Positions 1-5,687 of a DNA stretch of 31,870 nucleotides are shown piece by piece. Position 1 is the stretch's first letter, and each line of letters opens with the position of its first letter. Origin of the DNA: a virus; the IMG/VR virus record IMGVR_UViG_3300037341_000020, positions 1 to 31,870 of that record; one strand, given 5' to 3'. The notes under the pieces were generated by a model. The model saw only the letters and a program-made list of their open reading frames with translations. It ran no database searches and had not been told where the DNA came from. The position numbers and the translations under genes were made by a program.

Positions 1-420
1 TTTCGTGTTTGGCTTGCGTTCAAAGCGGAGCAAGTGTTTAAACCATTCGCAGCCGGGGCAGAACTTTCCCTCAATCTCGTTAAAATAAAACTCGTTTAGC
101 AGCTCGTGGTCCGTGACTTGCCTACCAATCTTTGCGAGATTACGGCGACGCTCTTCTTTATGCTTGCGTTTACAAGCCAAGCATTCGTCCCGTCTCTCAG
201 GTAGCACAGGCGTATTGCAATAAGGCGCGGAACACGTTTTAAGCCTCCAGGCCGTCAGGTTTAGAACTTCTTGTTTCTTTGCTTGGTCCCGCCTCGATAA
301 TTCACAGTCCGGGGTTTCAATCAATTGGGCCAAGGCTTGCGGGTCAGTAAAGCCCTTTTCTTGGCACTCTTCGCAATAGTCTTGGTCGGTGTCGTCTCCG
401 CAGGTTCGGCAAACTTTCAT
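1..420 (-). CDS. Cys-rich zinc-finger-like protein, C-terminus cut by window edge
   Basis: The reading frame is open from the ATG at 420 to the left edge, giving 140 codons with no stop. The N-terminus has CRTC and CEEC pairs (CxxC-x10-CxxC), the middle has CSAPYC and CLAC, and the visible end has CPGC followed by EWFKHLLRF. These paired cysteines look like two or three small zinc ribbons, with a basic linker KRKHKEERRR between. The start overlaps the stop of the upstream gene by ATGA, so the two are translationally coupled. Its segment IGRQVTDHELLNEF resembles FGIEATDRDIQNLI in that neighbour, which suggests related proteins. Zinc binding is inferred; I cannot assign a function. Confidence 0.75.
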   Translation of the reverse strand, partial: MKVCRTCGDDTDQDYCEECQEKGFTDPQALAQLIETPDCELSRRDQAKKQEVLNLTAWRLKTCSAPYCNTPVLPERRDECLACKRKHKEERRRNLAKIGRQVTDHELLNEFYFNEIEGKFCPGCEWFKHLLRFERKPNTK

Positions 421-644
421 TGTTTAATAGCTCCGTTGTTGATCAAGTTTTGAATATCGCGGTCCGTGGCTTCGATGCCGAACTTTTTCCTGTTTCTCTT
501 TTTCTCGGTTCGCTTACGACGTGACTCGGCGTCCTTTTTGCTCTTGCATTTTGAGCAATAGCTATGGCACCTGTCGATAGTGTTTTTGTTGTAGGGAAAC
601 TCGGACTCGGATTTAAGCTCCTTACAATTAGTACATTCCTTCAT
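417..644 (-). CDS. small zinc-ribbon-like basic protein (75 aa)
   Basis: The protein begins MKECTNCKELKSESEF and carries a CTNC...CSKC pair followed by a very basic stretch (KSKKDAESRRKRTEKKRNRKK). This Cys layout, with an acidic/aromatic loop and a second CxxC, is common in small phage proteins and at the N-termini of phage HNH nucleases, but no HNH residues are present here. The ATG at 644 was chosen because AAGGAGAGG lies just upstream. An in-frame ATG at 698 would lie upstream of the likely promoter. It overlaps the next gene by ATGA. A nucleic-acid-binding role is inference only. Confidence 0.7.
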   Translation of the reverse strand: MKECTNCKELKSESEFPYNKNTIDRCHSYCSKCKSKKDAESRRKRTEKKRNRKKFGIEATDRDIQNLINNGAIKQ

Positions 645-675
645 GTTCCTCTCCTTGGTTGCGTGAAGGATAACT

Positions 676-684
676 ATTATATCA
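676..684 (-). promoter_or_regulatory. extended -10 promoter for the two Cys-rich genes
   Basis: On the minus strand the sequence reads TGA-TATAAT, a perfect extended -10 box, about 32-40 bp upstream of the ATG at 644. No good -35 is seen at 17 bp, but an extended -10 can work without one. Transcription would start near 669, downstream of the ATG at 698, which supports the shorter start for the first gene. Confidence 0.55.
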
Positions 685-699
685 GACGCCCGGATCACG

Positions 700-958
700 G
701 ATAAGTTCCACGAAGCAAAGGGCCTATATAATTCCCACTTTAAGGCAGAGGATTCAAATTTCTTCCTATCCTACAGGTACACAGGTAACGAAAAGAGGAT
801 TTTTGCATAAAATCAATTAGTTACGACGTTACTTATGCGTTACTTTCAGGGGTGCAAAGTAGGTTACAGGGTACACTGTCGGATAGACGGCTAGTTTCAC
901 GCGGAAATAGAAAAGTCAAGAGGGGGTAAGGGGTATTTCCCCCGTGCGCGTAGGCCGA
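700..958. other. non-coding interval with GTAAC/GTTAC repeat cluster
   Basis: I see no credible gene in this interval. The pentamer GTAAC or its complement GTTAC occurs at 785, 820, 828, 839 and 863. A G-run/C-run hairpin follows: GGGGGTAAGGGG (922-933) facing CCCCC (939-943). The same combination, GTAAC repeats then GGGGTAAG..CCCC then a GC-rich tract, recurs at 11.73-11.87 kb. The two regions may therefore be related regulatory, replication or packaging sites. Confidence 0.45.
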
Positions 959-987
959 GAAAAAGCCCCACCAGGGCGGCGGGGCTT
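959..987 (-). terminator. intrinsic terminator after the 998-1258 gene
   Basis: On the minus strand AAGCCCC (987-981) pairs with GGGGCTT (969-963) across an 11-nt loop, and a run of five T follows. It lies 10 bp beyond the stop codon at 998 and would end transcripts coming from the right. Confidence 0.75.
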
Positions 988-997
988 GGAGGGTGCT

Positions 998-1258
998 TTA
1001 TTGATTATAGCCGCAAACCTCATCGACCATCTCTTGAACGTGCGGACAGTCAGCAGGCTCTTTTGCTTCACACTCGCGGAAGGACTGCCAGACTTGTAGG
1101 CGAGGCTCCACGTCGAACGGAAATTTTTCCTGCCATTGATTGTTTTGTTTGCAGCCTTCGCAGGGCCCGCCATCAGCGTCCGCGTCTTCCCATATTTGAT
1201 CCAGCCAATCCGTTAGACTTTTCAGCGCCAATTTTGCCTCCTGTGCGTTTTCAAACAC
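998..1258 (-). CDS. small acidic Cys-containing protein, start uncertain
   Basis: This acidic protein of up to 86 aa contains CEGC, then a CPH and a late CGYNQ, a possible zinc site, and is rich in Trp/Asp/Glu. The outermost start is GTG at 1258, where GGGGG is only 2 nt away. A TTG at 1231 is preceded by AGGAGG at 5-nt spacing and may be the true start, giving 77 aa beginning at LALKSLTDW. A terminator follows directly. I do not recognise the family. Confidence 0.6.
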   Translation of the reverse strand: MFENAQEAKLALKSLTDWLDQIWEDADADGGPCEGCKQNNQWQEKFPFDVEPRLQVWQSFRECEAKEPADCPHVQEMVDEVCGYNQ

Positions 1259-1268
1259 TTCCCCCTGT

Positions 1269-1304
1269 GGGGTAGCATAGGGTAAGGTCCAATCGTTTAA
1301 TGTG
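1269..1304 (-). promoter_or_regulatory. 36-bp element shared with 6524-6559
   Basis: On the minus strand this reads CACATTAAACGATTGG, 12 bp, then GCTACCCC. The same two blocks with the same 12-bp spacing occur at 6524-6559, also just upstream of a minus-strand gene. Such conservation between two otherwise unlike gene starts suggests a promoter/operator. Confidence 0.5.
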
Positions 1305-1321
1305 AAGCGATTTTGATGGCC

Positions 1322-1609
1322 TCACAGGCTAATGAGAAACCAAATAAGGCCCATGATCGCCGCCCCTGCTGCTAGGCCGAGCGGGAGAAAGTTACGAACT
1401 GCTTTGTTGAAGCCCTCTTCAAACCCTGACTTTCTTGCTTCTTCCTTTACTATGCTGAGATCCTTGCGGCGTTCATGAAAGCCATTTTCCCATCCTTTAA
1501 TATATCCTTCTTCCCACCCTTCAATACAACCTTTTTTAAACCCTGCCTTATAAGCCCTGTTTTCTTTACGCGCCTTAATAATCTTAAGGTCTTGGTTGTT
1601 TAGTTCCAT
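1322..1609 (-). CDS. GxxxG-repeat protein with C-terminal membrane anchor (95 aa)
   Basis: Residues 22-47 carry a regular Gly every four residues (GFKKGCIEGWEEGYIKGWENG), resembling the deca-GX3 repeats of Yae1-like proteins. A charged linker follows, and residues 74-95 form one hydrophobic helix (FLPLGLAAGAAIMGLIWFL). It therefore looks like a tail-anchored membrane protein with most of the chain in the cytoplasm. GGGAGG lies 7 nt before the ATG at 1609. The upstream gene stops 3 nt before it. Function is unknown. Confidence 0.7.
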   Translation of the reverse strand: MELNNQDLKIIKARKENRAYKAGFKKGCIEGWEEGYIKGWENGFHERRKDLSIVKEEARKSGFEEGFNKAVRNFLPLGLAAGAAIMGLIWFLISL

Positions 1610-1612
1610 CTC

Positions 1613-1783
1613 TTAGCCTCCCAGAATTTCATCCGCCACTTGCTTGGGCGGCTTGCGGTCGTATTGCTTGCAGATATACCCATCAAACGTTTTTAGGATG
1701 TCGCTCGCCTGCTGAAAGTCAAAACCCGCCGCCAGTAGGTGACGGGTGACTTTTTCGAAATAGACGCGTTGTTCGGTGCTCAT
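1613..1783 (-). CDS. hypothetical protein (56 aa)
   Basis: The 56-aa frame begins MSTEQRVYFEKVTRHLL and ends KPPKQVADEILGG. It starts in a TGATG overlap with the gene on its right and stops 3 nt before the ATG at 1609, its last codons holding that gene's ribosome site. This tight packing on both sides is the main evidence for coding. It looks helical, with one Cys and no recognisable family. Confidence 0.65.
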   Translation of the reverse strand: MSTEQRVYFEKVTRHLLAAGFDFQQASDILKTFDGYICKQYDRKPPKQVADEILGG

Positions 1784-1992
1784 CACCAAATACCTTTCTT
1801 CTCCAGGAAACCGGGCTCTTCGGAATCAATATAGGAGGTTCCGAAAACTGCTTTCCAAAGCAGTTCGCGATCTCTTCCGATTGTTTCCTCGATTGCGAAA
1901 GATTGTTTTTTCTCGGCGTCTTCCTTGGTTTTATAGGGACCGGATAGAACTGCTTTAGCTCCGTCGTCTCTTTTTACTGTTATGTAGTACAA
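1783..1992 (-). CDS. hypothetical protein (about 69 aa), TTG start
   Basis: The protein reads YYITVKRDDGAKAVLSGPYKT near its start and ends LEKKGIW. There is no ATG. GGGGAG is placed 7 nt before a TTG at 1992, while another in-frame TTG at 1998 is too close to it. The frame overlaps the end of the upstream gene by 13 bp and shares TGATG with the next gene. The beta-beta-helix pattern suggests a small phage accessory protein of unknown role. Confidence 0.6.
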   Translation of the reverse strand: MYYITVKRDDGAKAVLSGPYKTKEDAEKKQSFAIEETIGRDRELLWKAVFGTSYIDSEEPGFLEKKGIW

Positions 1993-2183
1993 AACCAAAT
2001 CTCCCCGCGCTCAACCATGTTTATCATTGCACTGCGTTTAATGCTGATGGTTTCGCCATTCTCCTTTTCTACGATATAATGGTGCGTGCTCCGAAGTTTT
2101 TTACTTCCGTGGATAAGAGCGCCATTTAGGTCTTCGGTGAACGGGTCGGTGCTTTGAATTTTCCATCCTGCGTAGATTCGCAT
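1980..2183 (-). CDS. hypothetical protein (67 aa)
   Basis: The sequence MRIYAGWKIQSTDPFTEDL with Lys/Arg-rich later segments suggests a small soluble beta-rich protein. AGAAAGG sits 7 nt before the ATG. It overlaps the next gene and follows the Ala-rich gene by 39 bp. I do not recognise the family. Confidence 0.6.
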   Translation of the reverse strand: MRIYAGWKIQSTDPFTEDLNGALIHGSKKLRSTHHYIVEKENGETISIKRSAMINMVERGEIWFCTT

Positions 2184-2222
2184 CCTTCTGCCTTTCTCGT
2201 TTGCGTTGATGATAGGTTCACC

Positions 2223-2822
2223 TTAAACCAGCGTTTGCTCCGTGTCAAGCCCCACCAATTCGAGGAACTTGCGTCGCTGTGCGTCCTCGGCGTCGTCTGC
2301 GGCTTTGGCGGCGAGGTTTGCTGCATCGGCAGCGGTCCTGGCGTCGTCTGCGGCTGCCCAGGCGTCGGTCTCGGTGGCCCGGGTGGTGGTGGCGGCGGAG
2401 GCCAAGGCGGTCTCGGCGGCCCAGGCGGCGGTCCTGGCGTCGTCTGCGGCTGCCCAGGCGGCTGCCCAGGCGGCGGAGGAGGCATCCCGGGCGGCGGCAG
2501 CGACGTCGGCCATCTCCTCCTCTTCCGCTTCGCCGTCGAGATAGCGCCGCACAGTGTCGAGGACGTCAGTCGATCGCTGGTCGGGCATCAGGGGGCGTAC
2601 CTGTTCGGCGCACCACAGCGCGAACTCGCGCCATATATCAGCGTGCTGGGGCTCGGCCCGGCAGCACCACAGCGCGTCGTCCAGCCCGTTGCTATGGACG
2701 ATAGTCGCAAAAGGCAACGGCTCGTCATCGGCTTCTGTTTTGCCGAGGTAGTTGAGCAGGTCGCGCCAGCCATCCTCGCACGGGCCGTGCGAGCGGATGC
2801 GGTTAAGGGTTGTGGTTAGCAT
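2223..2822 (-). CDS. Ala/Trp-repeat phage protein (199 aa)
   Basis: Residues 1-95 form a conserved-looking globular domain (RIRSHGPCEDGW near the start, then DALWCCRAEPQHADIWREF). After an acidic linker, residues 103-185 are low-complexity AAWAAADDARTAA repeats predicted to form a long helix. N-terminal domains of this kind joined to Ala/Trp repeats occur in many phages and prophages with unknown function. GGAGG is 8 nt before the ATG, inside the end of the frame to its right. The repeat DNA holds a 33-bp exact duplication. Long open frames in other registers here come from GC-rich repeat bias. Confidence 0.8.
   Translation of the reverse strand: MLTTTLNRIRSHGPCEDGWRDLLNYLGKTEADDEPLPFATIVHSNGLDDALWCCRAEPQHADIWREFALWCAEQVRPLMPDQRSTDVLDTVRRYLDGEAEEEEMADVAAAARDASSAAWAAAWAAADDARTAAWAAETALASAATTTRATETDAWAAADDARTAADAANLAAKAADDAEDAQRRKFLELVGLDTEQTLV
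2332..2460. repeat. 33-bp exact direct repeat inside the Ala-rich gene
   Basis: The same 33 bases occur at 2332-2364 and 2428-2460, offset by 96 bp (32 codons), so the frame is kept. The unit encodes the helix AWAAADDARTA. Unequal exchange between copies would change the helix length in whole turns. Confidence 0.9.
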
Positions 2823-2825
2823 GAG

Positions 2826-2949
2826 TCAGTCCTCCGGCATCCGGTAGAAGCCCACGAAATCGCTGGAGTTGCCATTCAGTTCGACTAGCGGGCCGTCGTC
2901 GGGTTTGAAGATGAAACAGTCGCCAGGACCGCTCGCCCTGGGTTTCCAT
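2826..2949 (-). pseudogene. small gene apparently broken by a 1-base frame error
   Basis: An ATG at 2949 with AGGAG 7 nt upstream opens a frame that stops after 22 codons. The other frame continues with a protein-like segment (GDCFIFKPDDGPLVEL, then NGNSSDFVGFYRMPED) to a stop 3 nt before the Ala-rich gene. That frame has no start codon of its own. The length from ATG to stop is one base more than a multiple of three. Either a base was gained in about the first 25 nt, or the gene is decaying, or the assembly has an error. Confidence 0.45.
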
Positions 2950-2984
2950 TGCCTTCTCCTGTTTTGGGTTGATCGTTAGGTCCT

Positions 2985-3013
2985 ACCCTACGCGGCTCCA
3001 TCGGGGCTGTCAA
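2985..3013 (-). promoter_or_regulatory. promoter TTGACA-N17-TAGGGT
   Basis: TTGACA (3013-3008), a 17-bp spacer and TAGGGT (2990-2985) lie upstream of the broken small gene and the Ala-rich gene. The -35 lies in the end of the coding region to the right. It is followed by GACCTAACGATCAAC, also found after the 3389-3417 promoter. Confidence 0.55.
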
Positions 3014-3143
3014 TAAGTTTTTCCCAGTCAACCCTACTGATCCATCGGCCCCAGTAATAGTGCGCCTTGCAGGCGTTGCAGAACCAGTGTTCGACGGGGT
3101 AAAATTGTTTGACTCGTCGGCTTCCGCAGATACCGCACACCAT
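2988..3143 (-). CDS. zinc-ribbon-like protein (51 aa)
   Basis: The protein starts MVCGICGSRRVKQFYP and has a second pair FCNAC, giving CxxC-x15-CxxC, a typical treble-clef or ribbon spacing. An aromatic/basic tail (HYYWGRWISR) follows. The ATG at 3143 is preceded by GGAGG at 5 nt. An in-frame ATG at 3170 would lie in the terminator stem upstream. It could bind nucleic acid or act as an adaptor, but no family is recognised. Confidence 0.7.
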   Translation of the reverse strand: MVCGICGSRRVKQFYPVEHWFCNACKAHYYWGRWISRVDWEKLIDSPDGAA

Positions 3144-3161
3144 GGCAACCTCCAAAGAGAA

Positions 3162-3177
3162 GGGGCCCAAAGGCCCC
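3162..3177 (-). terminator. intrinsic terminator between 3184-3348 and 2988-3143
   Basis: On the minus strand GGGGCC pairs with GGCCCC over a 4-nt loop and is followed by TTCTCTTT, six bases after the stop of the DUF1391-like gene. It is a moderate terminator and may attenuate rather than fully stop transcription. Confidence 0.55.
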
Positions 3178-3183
3178 GGTTGG

Positions 3184-3348
3184 TTACTTGATTTGGCCCC
3201 GCTTGGCGAGCCAGTTATATGCGCCCTTGTAGCTTTTGAAGGTTTTAGAGGCCGAAAAGGTCAAGGCAGTGAAGGTGCCGTCGTTGTTTTTGTAAATCCC
3301 GGTGGCGATGCTTTCGTTGTTGCCGAGGGAGAGAACTCGTTCTTGCAT
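3184..3348 (-). CDS. DUF1391-like phage protein (54 aa)
   Basis: The core SLGNNESIATGIYKNNDGTF, followed by SASKTFKSYKGAYNWL, matches from memory the DUF1391 family (YdfA/YdaF-type proteins of E. coli Qin and Rac prophages). That family has the same LGNNES..YG...NQDGTFTAMT..SKTF pattern and a length near 50 aa. Its function is unknown. The start at 3348 follows AAAGGGCGCAGCC, a leader almost identical to that of the next gene to the right. It has its own promoter and terminator, so it is a single-gene unit. Confidence 0.75.
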   Translation of the reverse strand: MQERVLSLGNNESIATGIYKNNDGTFTALTFSASKTFKSYKGAYNWLAKRGQIK

Positions 3349-3388
3349 GGCTGCGCCCTTTCTGGTGTTGCGTTGATCGTTAGGTCTC

Positions 3389-3417
3389 ATCCTCGCATGG
3401 TTGGGCGAGGGTGTCAA
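3389..3417 (-). promoter_or_regulatory. promoter TTGACA-N17-GAGGAT
   Basis: TTGACA (3417-3412), 17 bp and GAGGAT (3394-3389) lie 41 bp upstream of the DUF1391-like gene. It belongs to the minus-strand promoter set with consensus -35, fixed spacer and G-initial -10. Confidence 0.6.
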
Positions 3418-3420
3418 GGC

Positions 3421-3771
3421 TTAAATGTCGAGGCCATCTGGGTTGTAGCATCCGCAGTGTGGGCAGGTATCAATAAACCCGTTTTCCCAGAGGTCTTCCG
3501 TAAGGTCCACGTAGCAGCAAGGACAGGTCGCTTGCTCAGCTTGAAAGCATTGCCCCGTGCCAGGGCGGAACATAATATCCACAATTCCGTATTGATTAGC
3601 TCGGTAACCCATAACGTGCAATTCATCCACCGCGCCATCGTCGCAAAGGTTCCGGGCTTGTGCGATGTCGTCTGCATGGTCGGGATAGCCACGCACGTTG
3701 CGAACGTGAGTCCATCCACCCTCATTACCAATACGCAAGAAAACTTCTTCTTTGGTGCCAGTCTCGAACAT
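3421..3771 (-). CDS. hypothetical protein with two C-terminal Cys pairs (116 aa)
   Basis: Residues 1-80 look like a small alpha/beta domain (MFETGTKEEVFLRIGNEGGW near the start). The C-terminal 30 residues have CPCC and CPHCGC, a probable zinc ribbon. The ATG at 3771 follows AAAGGGCGCAAGA, the same leader type as the DUF1391-like gene. Its own promoter lies 43-71 bp upstream. I do not recognise the family. Confidence 0.7.
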   Translation of the reverse strand: MFETGTKEEVFLRIGNEGGWTHVRNVRGYPDHADDIAQARNLCDDGAVDELHVMGYRANQYGIVDIMFRPGTGQCFQAEQATCPCCYVDLTEDLWENGFIDTCPHCGCYNPDGLDI

Positions 3772-3813
3772 TCTTGCGCCCTTTCTTGTTGGCGTTGCCG
3801 TCATTACGAGTTC

Positions 3814-3842
3814 ATCATCTCATGCCTGGATAGGCCCGTCAA
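3814..3842 (-). promoter_or_regulatory. promoter TTGACG-N17-GATGAT with TG extension
   Basis: TTGACG (3842-3837) and GATGAT (3819-3814) are 17 bp apart, with TGA immediately before the -10. It matches the 7286-7314 promoter almost exactly (ATGAGATGATG in both). Confidence 0.65.
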
Positions 3843-3935
3843 CCCTTTGTGTTAATCTATCGGAAAATCCTTGGCGTTGCGCGTATCGCGCCGCCTGGAA
3901 TTTTGTGTGTGGTCTGTGTGTCATACTGGGTAGCT

Positions 3936-3988
3936 TGTGGAAAAGTTGTGGAAAAGTTGTGGAAAAGTTGTGGATAACCTGTGGAAAA
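3936..3988 (+). repeat. five DnaA-box-like 9-mers at exact 11-bp period
   Basis: TGTGGAAAA occurs at 3936, 3947, 3958 and 3980, and TGTGGATAA at 3969. The last is a perfect match to the consensus DnaA box TTATCCACA read on the other strand; the others differ by one base. All five are spaced exactly 11 bp, one helical turn, so bound proteins would line up on one face. The array precedes the small terminase gene and overlaps its promoter. It could be a replication origin, a DnaA-responsive operator, or a small-terminase binding site. Confidence 0.75.
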
Positions 3989-3996
3989 CTTACTAT
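3968..3996 (+). promoter_or_regulatory. promoter TTGTGG-N17-TACTAT for the small terminase island
   Basis: TTGTGG (3968-3973) and TACTAT (3991-3996) are 17 bp apart, with AGGAG and the ATG at 4010 following. The -35 is part of the fourth repeat box and the fifth lies in the spacer, so a protein bound to the array would control this promoter. Confidence 0.55.
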
Positions 3997-4009
3997 AGGA
4001 GCCGCGTAA

Positions 4010-4405
4010 ATGGCTGAAGTTGAAGGCACTTTTATAGACAAGAATGGTTGCGAACGCGACAGCAACGGGAGACTAGTCGCAGGAAGTAAGACGCCAAACC
4101 CATCAGGGCGCCCAAAGGGCATTGGCTACGTCCGTGAAATCGCGCAAAATTACACGGAAGACGCGATCCGTGAGCTGTACTCCATTATGACGACATCCGA
4201 AAAGGACAGGGACCGTTTGGAGGCGGCCAAATACCTGTTAGATAGAGGCTGGGGCAAGCCGTCCACGAGCGTCGAAGTCCAGCACGAAAACGGCGATTCG
4301 CAAACTAAGATGATCGAGCTGTCAAAACTCTCAAAAGACCAGCTAGAGCAGTTGGAGGACATGATCGACATTGCCAAGGAAAGCCAGGGCGAGGGCGACG
4401 AATGA
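4010..4405 (+). CDS. terS: probable terminase small subunit / DUF5681-like (131 aa)
   Basis: The motif KTPNPSGRPKGIGYVREIAQ, then a helical region with LEAAKYLLDRGWGKP, is the NPxGRPKG plus HTH pattern seen in phage small terminases and DUF5681 proteins. The C-terminus is a charged helix (LSKLSKDQLEQLEDMIDIA), as expected for oligomer contact. A small terminase binds the packaging site and recruits the large subunit. AGGAG lies 9 nt before the ATG. It is unusual that it lies about 7.7 kb from the large terminase with an opposite-strand block between. DUF5681 proteins are not all terminases, so the role is likely but unproven. Confidence 0.7.
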   Translation: MAEVEGTFIDKNGCERDSNGRLVAGSKTPNPSGRPKGIGYVREIAQNYTEDAIRELYSIMTTSEKDRDRLEAAKYLLDRGWGKPSTSVEVQHENGDSQTKMIELSKLSKDQLEQLEDMIDIAKESQGEGDE

Positions 4406-4599
4406 TCCCTATGATCTACTTCACGGACCTCGAATGCGATGCCAACCAAGATCCGGTTATTGTGGACGAAACTGACCGACCCATCAACCAGTCCCCGACG
4501 CAAATATGCCCTTGCCTAGTGCTCGAATGGCTAGGCAGGGGCGTGGTGGTCCGTCATCGGTGGTTTGGGTGGTGCTACTTGTCGGAGGACTTTAATTGA
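4402..4599 (+). CDS. hypothetical protein (65 aa)
   Basis: The ATG overlaps the stop of the small terminase gene by ATGA, so the two should be co-translated. The protein (MIPMIYFTDLECDANQDPVI, ending GWCYLSEDFN) has several Cys and Trp residues and no recognised family. A strong inverted repeat (4509-4519 with 4531-4540, one bulged T) lies inside the gene. Its 3' end overlaps the convergent gene by 25 bp. Confidence 0.6.
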   Translation: MIPMIYFTDLECDANQDPVIVDETDRPINQSPTQICPCLVLEWLGRGVVVRHRWFGWCYLSEDFN

Positions 4600-4763
4600 A
4601 GACGCCGGTACTCTGCTAAGATAGGCTTTAGGTTGCCGATTGAGCACCCTTGATTCGGGAAGTCAAAATCCCCATCGTTTGGCGCGTCTTTGAGCCTTTC
4701 GGCAACATCGTTTAGTCCAACAAGCTCTACTAAATTCTTTAGTGCTTTTTCTGTTTCATTCAT
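4575..4763 (-). CDS. hypothetical protein (62 aa)
   Basis: The frame begins MNETEKALKNLVELVGLNDV, an amphipathic helical start, and includes a DAPNDGDFDFPNQGC middle. AGGGGAAAAGG lies just before the ATG. It converges with the terminase island and overlaps its last gene by 25 bp at the 3' end, with no clear terminator between. No family is recognised. Confidence 0.6.
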   Translation of the reverse strand: MNETEKALKNLVELVGLNDVAERLKDAPNDGDFDFPNQGCSIGNLKPILAEYRRLQLKSSDK

Positions 4764-4786
4764 CCTTTTCCCCTGTGCTTGGTTGC

Positions 4787-5026
4787 TTAATCTGAATCGT
4801 GGTCCGCGTCTCGTACTGGTTCATCCCGGAGGAACCTATTCCTTTGGTCATACAAACCAAACCAGTGCAACACCTTTTCAAGCTCCTTAATCCGTTGATC
4901 CTTGGCGGCAATCTCGCGGTCTGCCTCTCTACCGATATTACCAAAATCATCCCAAGCTGGTTCCGGTAAATCCATTGACGCCGCTTCCTGCTTTAGAGCC
5001 TTTTCATACTTTCCGTGATAGTTCAT
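4787..5026 (-). CDS. coiled-coil protein, paralogue 1 of 3 (79 aa)
   Basis: The protein begins MNYHGKYEKALKQEA and contains ADREIAAKDQRIKELEKVL, a heptad-rich helix almost identical to ADREIADKDQRIKELEQAL in the gene to its right. The N-terminal MNY/MSY start and C-terminal charged tail also match the paralogues at 5052-5357 and 5688-6065. AGAGG is 9 nt before the ATG. The family is not known to me; the shared helix suggests oligomer formation. Confidence 0.65.
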   Translation of the reverse strand: MNYHGKYEKALKQEAASMDLPEPAWDDFGNIGREADREIAAKDQRIKELEKVLHWFGLYDQRNRFLRDEPVRDADHDSD

Positions 5027-5051
5027 TCTCTACTACCTCTCGCTAGTTGTA

Positions 5052-5357
5052 TTAACCGCGACCTACAAGCAGCTTTTTAGCAGTCTCAATCGCGTTTTTG
5101 TGCTGTTCTTCGATGCCCTTTAGTAATCCTTTCGCGGGTGGCTCCGCAGGCGCAACACTAAGCAGGTCTTGTAAAGCTTGCTCAAGCTCCTTAATCCGTT
5201 GATCCTTGTCGGCAATCTCACGGTCCGCGTCATTTGCGATTTCCGCCGCAGCTAATTTTCCGTCATCATATGCTATTTGGAAAGCGGCTGCCGGAACGCT
5301 TTCGCGTATCCCGGCGTCAGGGATACGCATAGTTTTGATCTTTCGTTCGTAGCTCAT
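5052..5357 (-). CDS. coiled-coil protein, paralogue 2 of 3 (101 aa)
   Basis: It starts MSYERKIKTMRIPDAG, like MSYESRIQTIQPTKPD of the third copy, and then carries the heptad segment ADREIADKDQRIKELEQALQ. A Pro/Ala linker and a second helix (GIEEQHKNAIETAKKLL) finish it. GGGAGAGG lies 6 nt before the ATG, inside the end of the tiny gene upstream. Function is unknown. Confidence 0.7.
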   Translation of the reverse strand: MSYERKIKTMRIPDAGIRESVPAAAFQIAYDDGKLAAAEIANDADREIADKDQRIKELEQALQDLLSVAPAEPPAKGLLKGIEEQHKNAIETAKKLLVGRG

Positions 5358-5360
5358 TCT

Positions 5361-5441
5361 CTACCTCTCCCAAGTCTCGATAATGATACAAACTCCGAGC
5401 CACGCGGCCCATGCTAGTAGTATCCACTGGCCGATGTCCAT
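5361..5441 (-). CDS. 26-aa single-span membrane peptide
   Basis: The peptide begins MDIGQWILLAWAAWLGV and ends CIIIETWER, a single membrane helix with a charged C-terminus. Its ATG is 2 nt after the stop of the upstream gene and its stop is 3 nt before the next ATG, with that gene's ribosome site in its own tail. This exact packing supports a real gene. The role is unknown. Confidence 0.6.
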   Translation of the reverse strand: MDIGQWILLAWAAWLGVCIIIETWER

Positions 5442-5443
5442 AG

Positions 5444-5617
5444 TCAAGTATCCTTGAGCGTTAGCGTGGCTTCCTTGTACTCAAGGCGATTCCATTCATC
5501 GTCGGTCAGTTCAATGAATGCAAGATTTGCTAGGCACTCGTTCTTGTTTGTTCCAGTGGCGTTTTCGATCATCCGCCCCTCGACCATAGGCACCATTACG
5601 TTCTTGCTATCTTCCAT
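5444..5617 (-). CDS. hypothetical protein (57 aa)
   Basis: The ATG at 5617 (MEDSKNVMVPMVEGR) follows AAGGGGCGCGAAGG, of the same leader type as the genes at 3348 and 3771. The frame extends upstream through 5' sequence that overlaps the next gene, which argues against a longer product. It ends in LEYKEATLTLKDT and looks like a beta-rich small protein of unknown family. Confidence 0.6.
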   Translation of the reverse strand: MEDSKNVMVPMVEGRMIENATGTNKNECLANLAFIELTDDEWNRLEYKEATLTLKDT

Positions 5618-5687
5618 CCTTCGCGCCCCTTGAGTTGTTCGGCCATTGAAGCGGGAACCCGGCAGCGGATTCCATGGAACCACGCTA

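Noticed and set aside
2126-2819. Several long overlapping frames in the Ala-rich gene, including Pro- and Gly-rich ones
   Set aside because: They are by-products of GC-rich repeats; only the minus-strand 2223-2822 frame has a ribosome site, a globular N-terminal domain and good spacing to its neighbours.
3109-3855. 248-codon open frame on the plus strand across three small minus-strand genes
   Set aside because: It runs through promoters, a terminator and the ribosome sites of three well-placed minus-strand genes, and lacks its own ribosome site.
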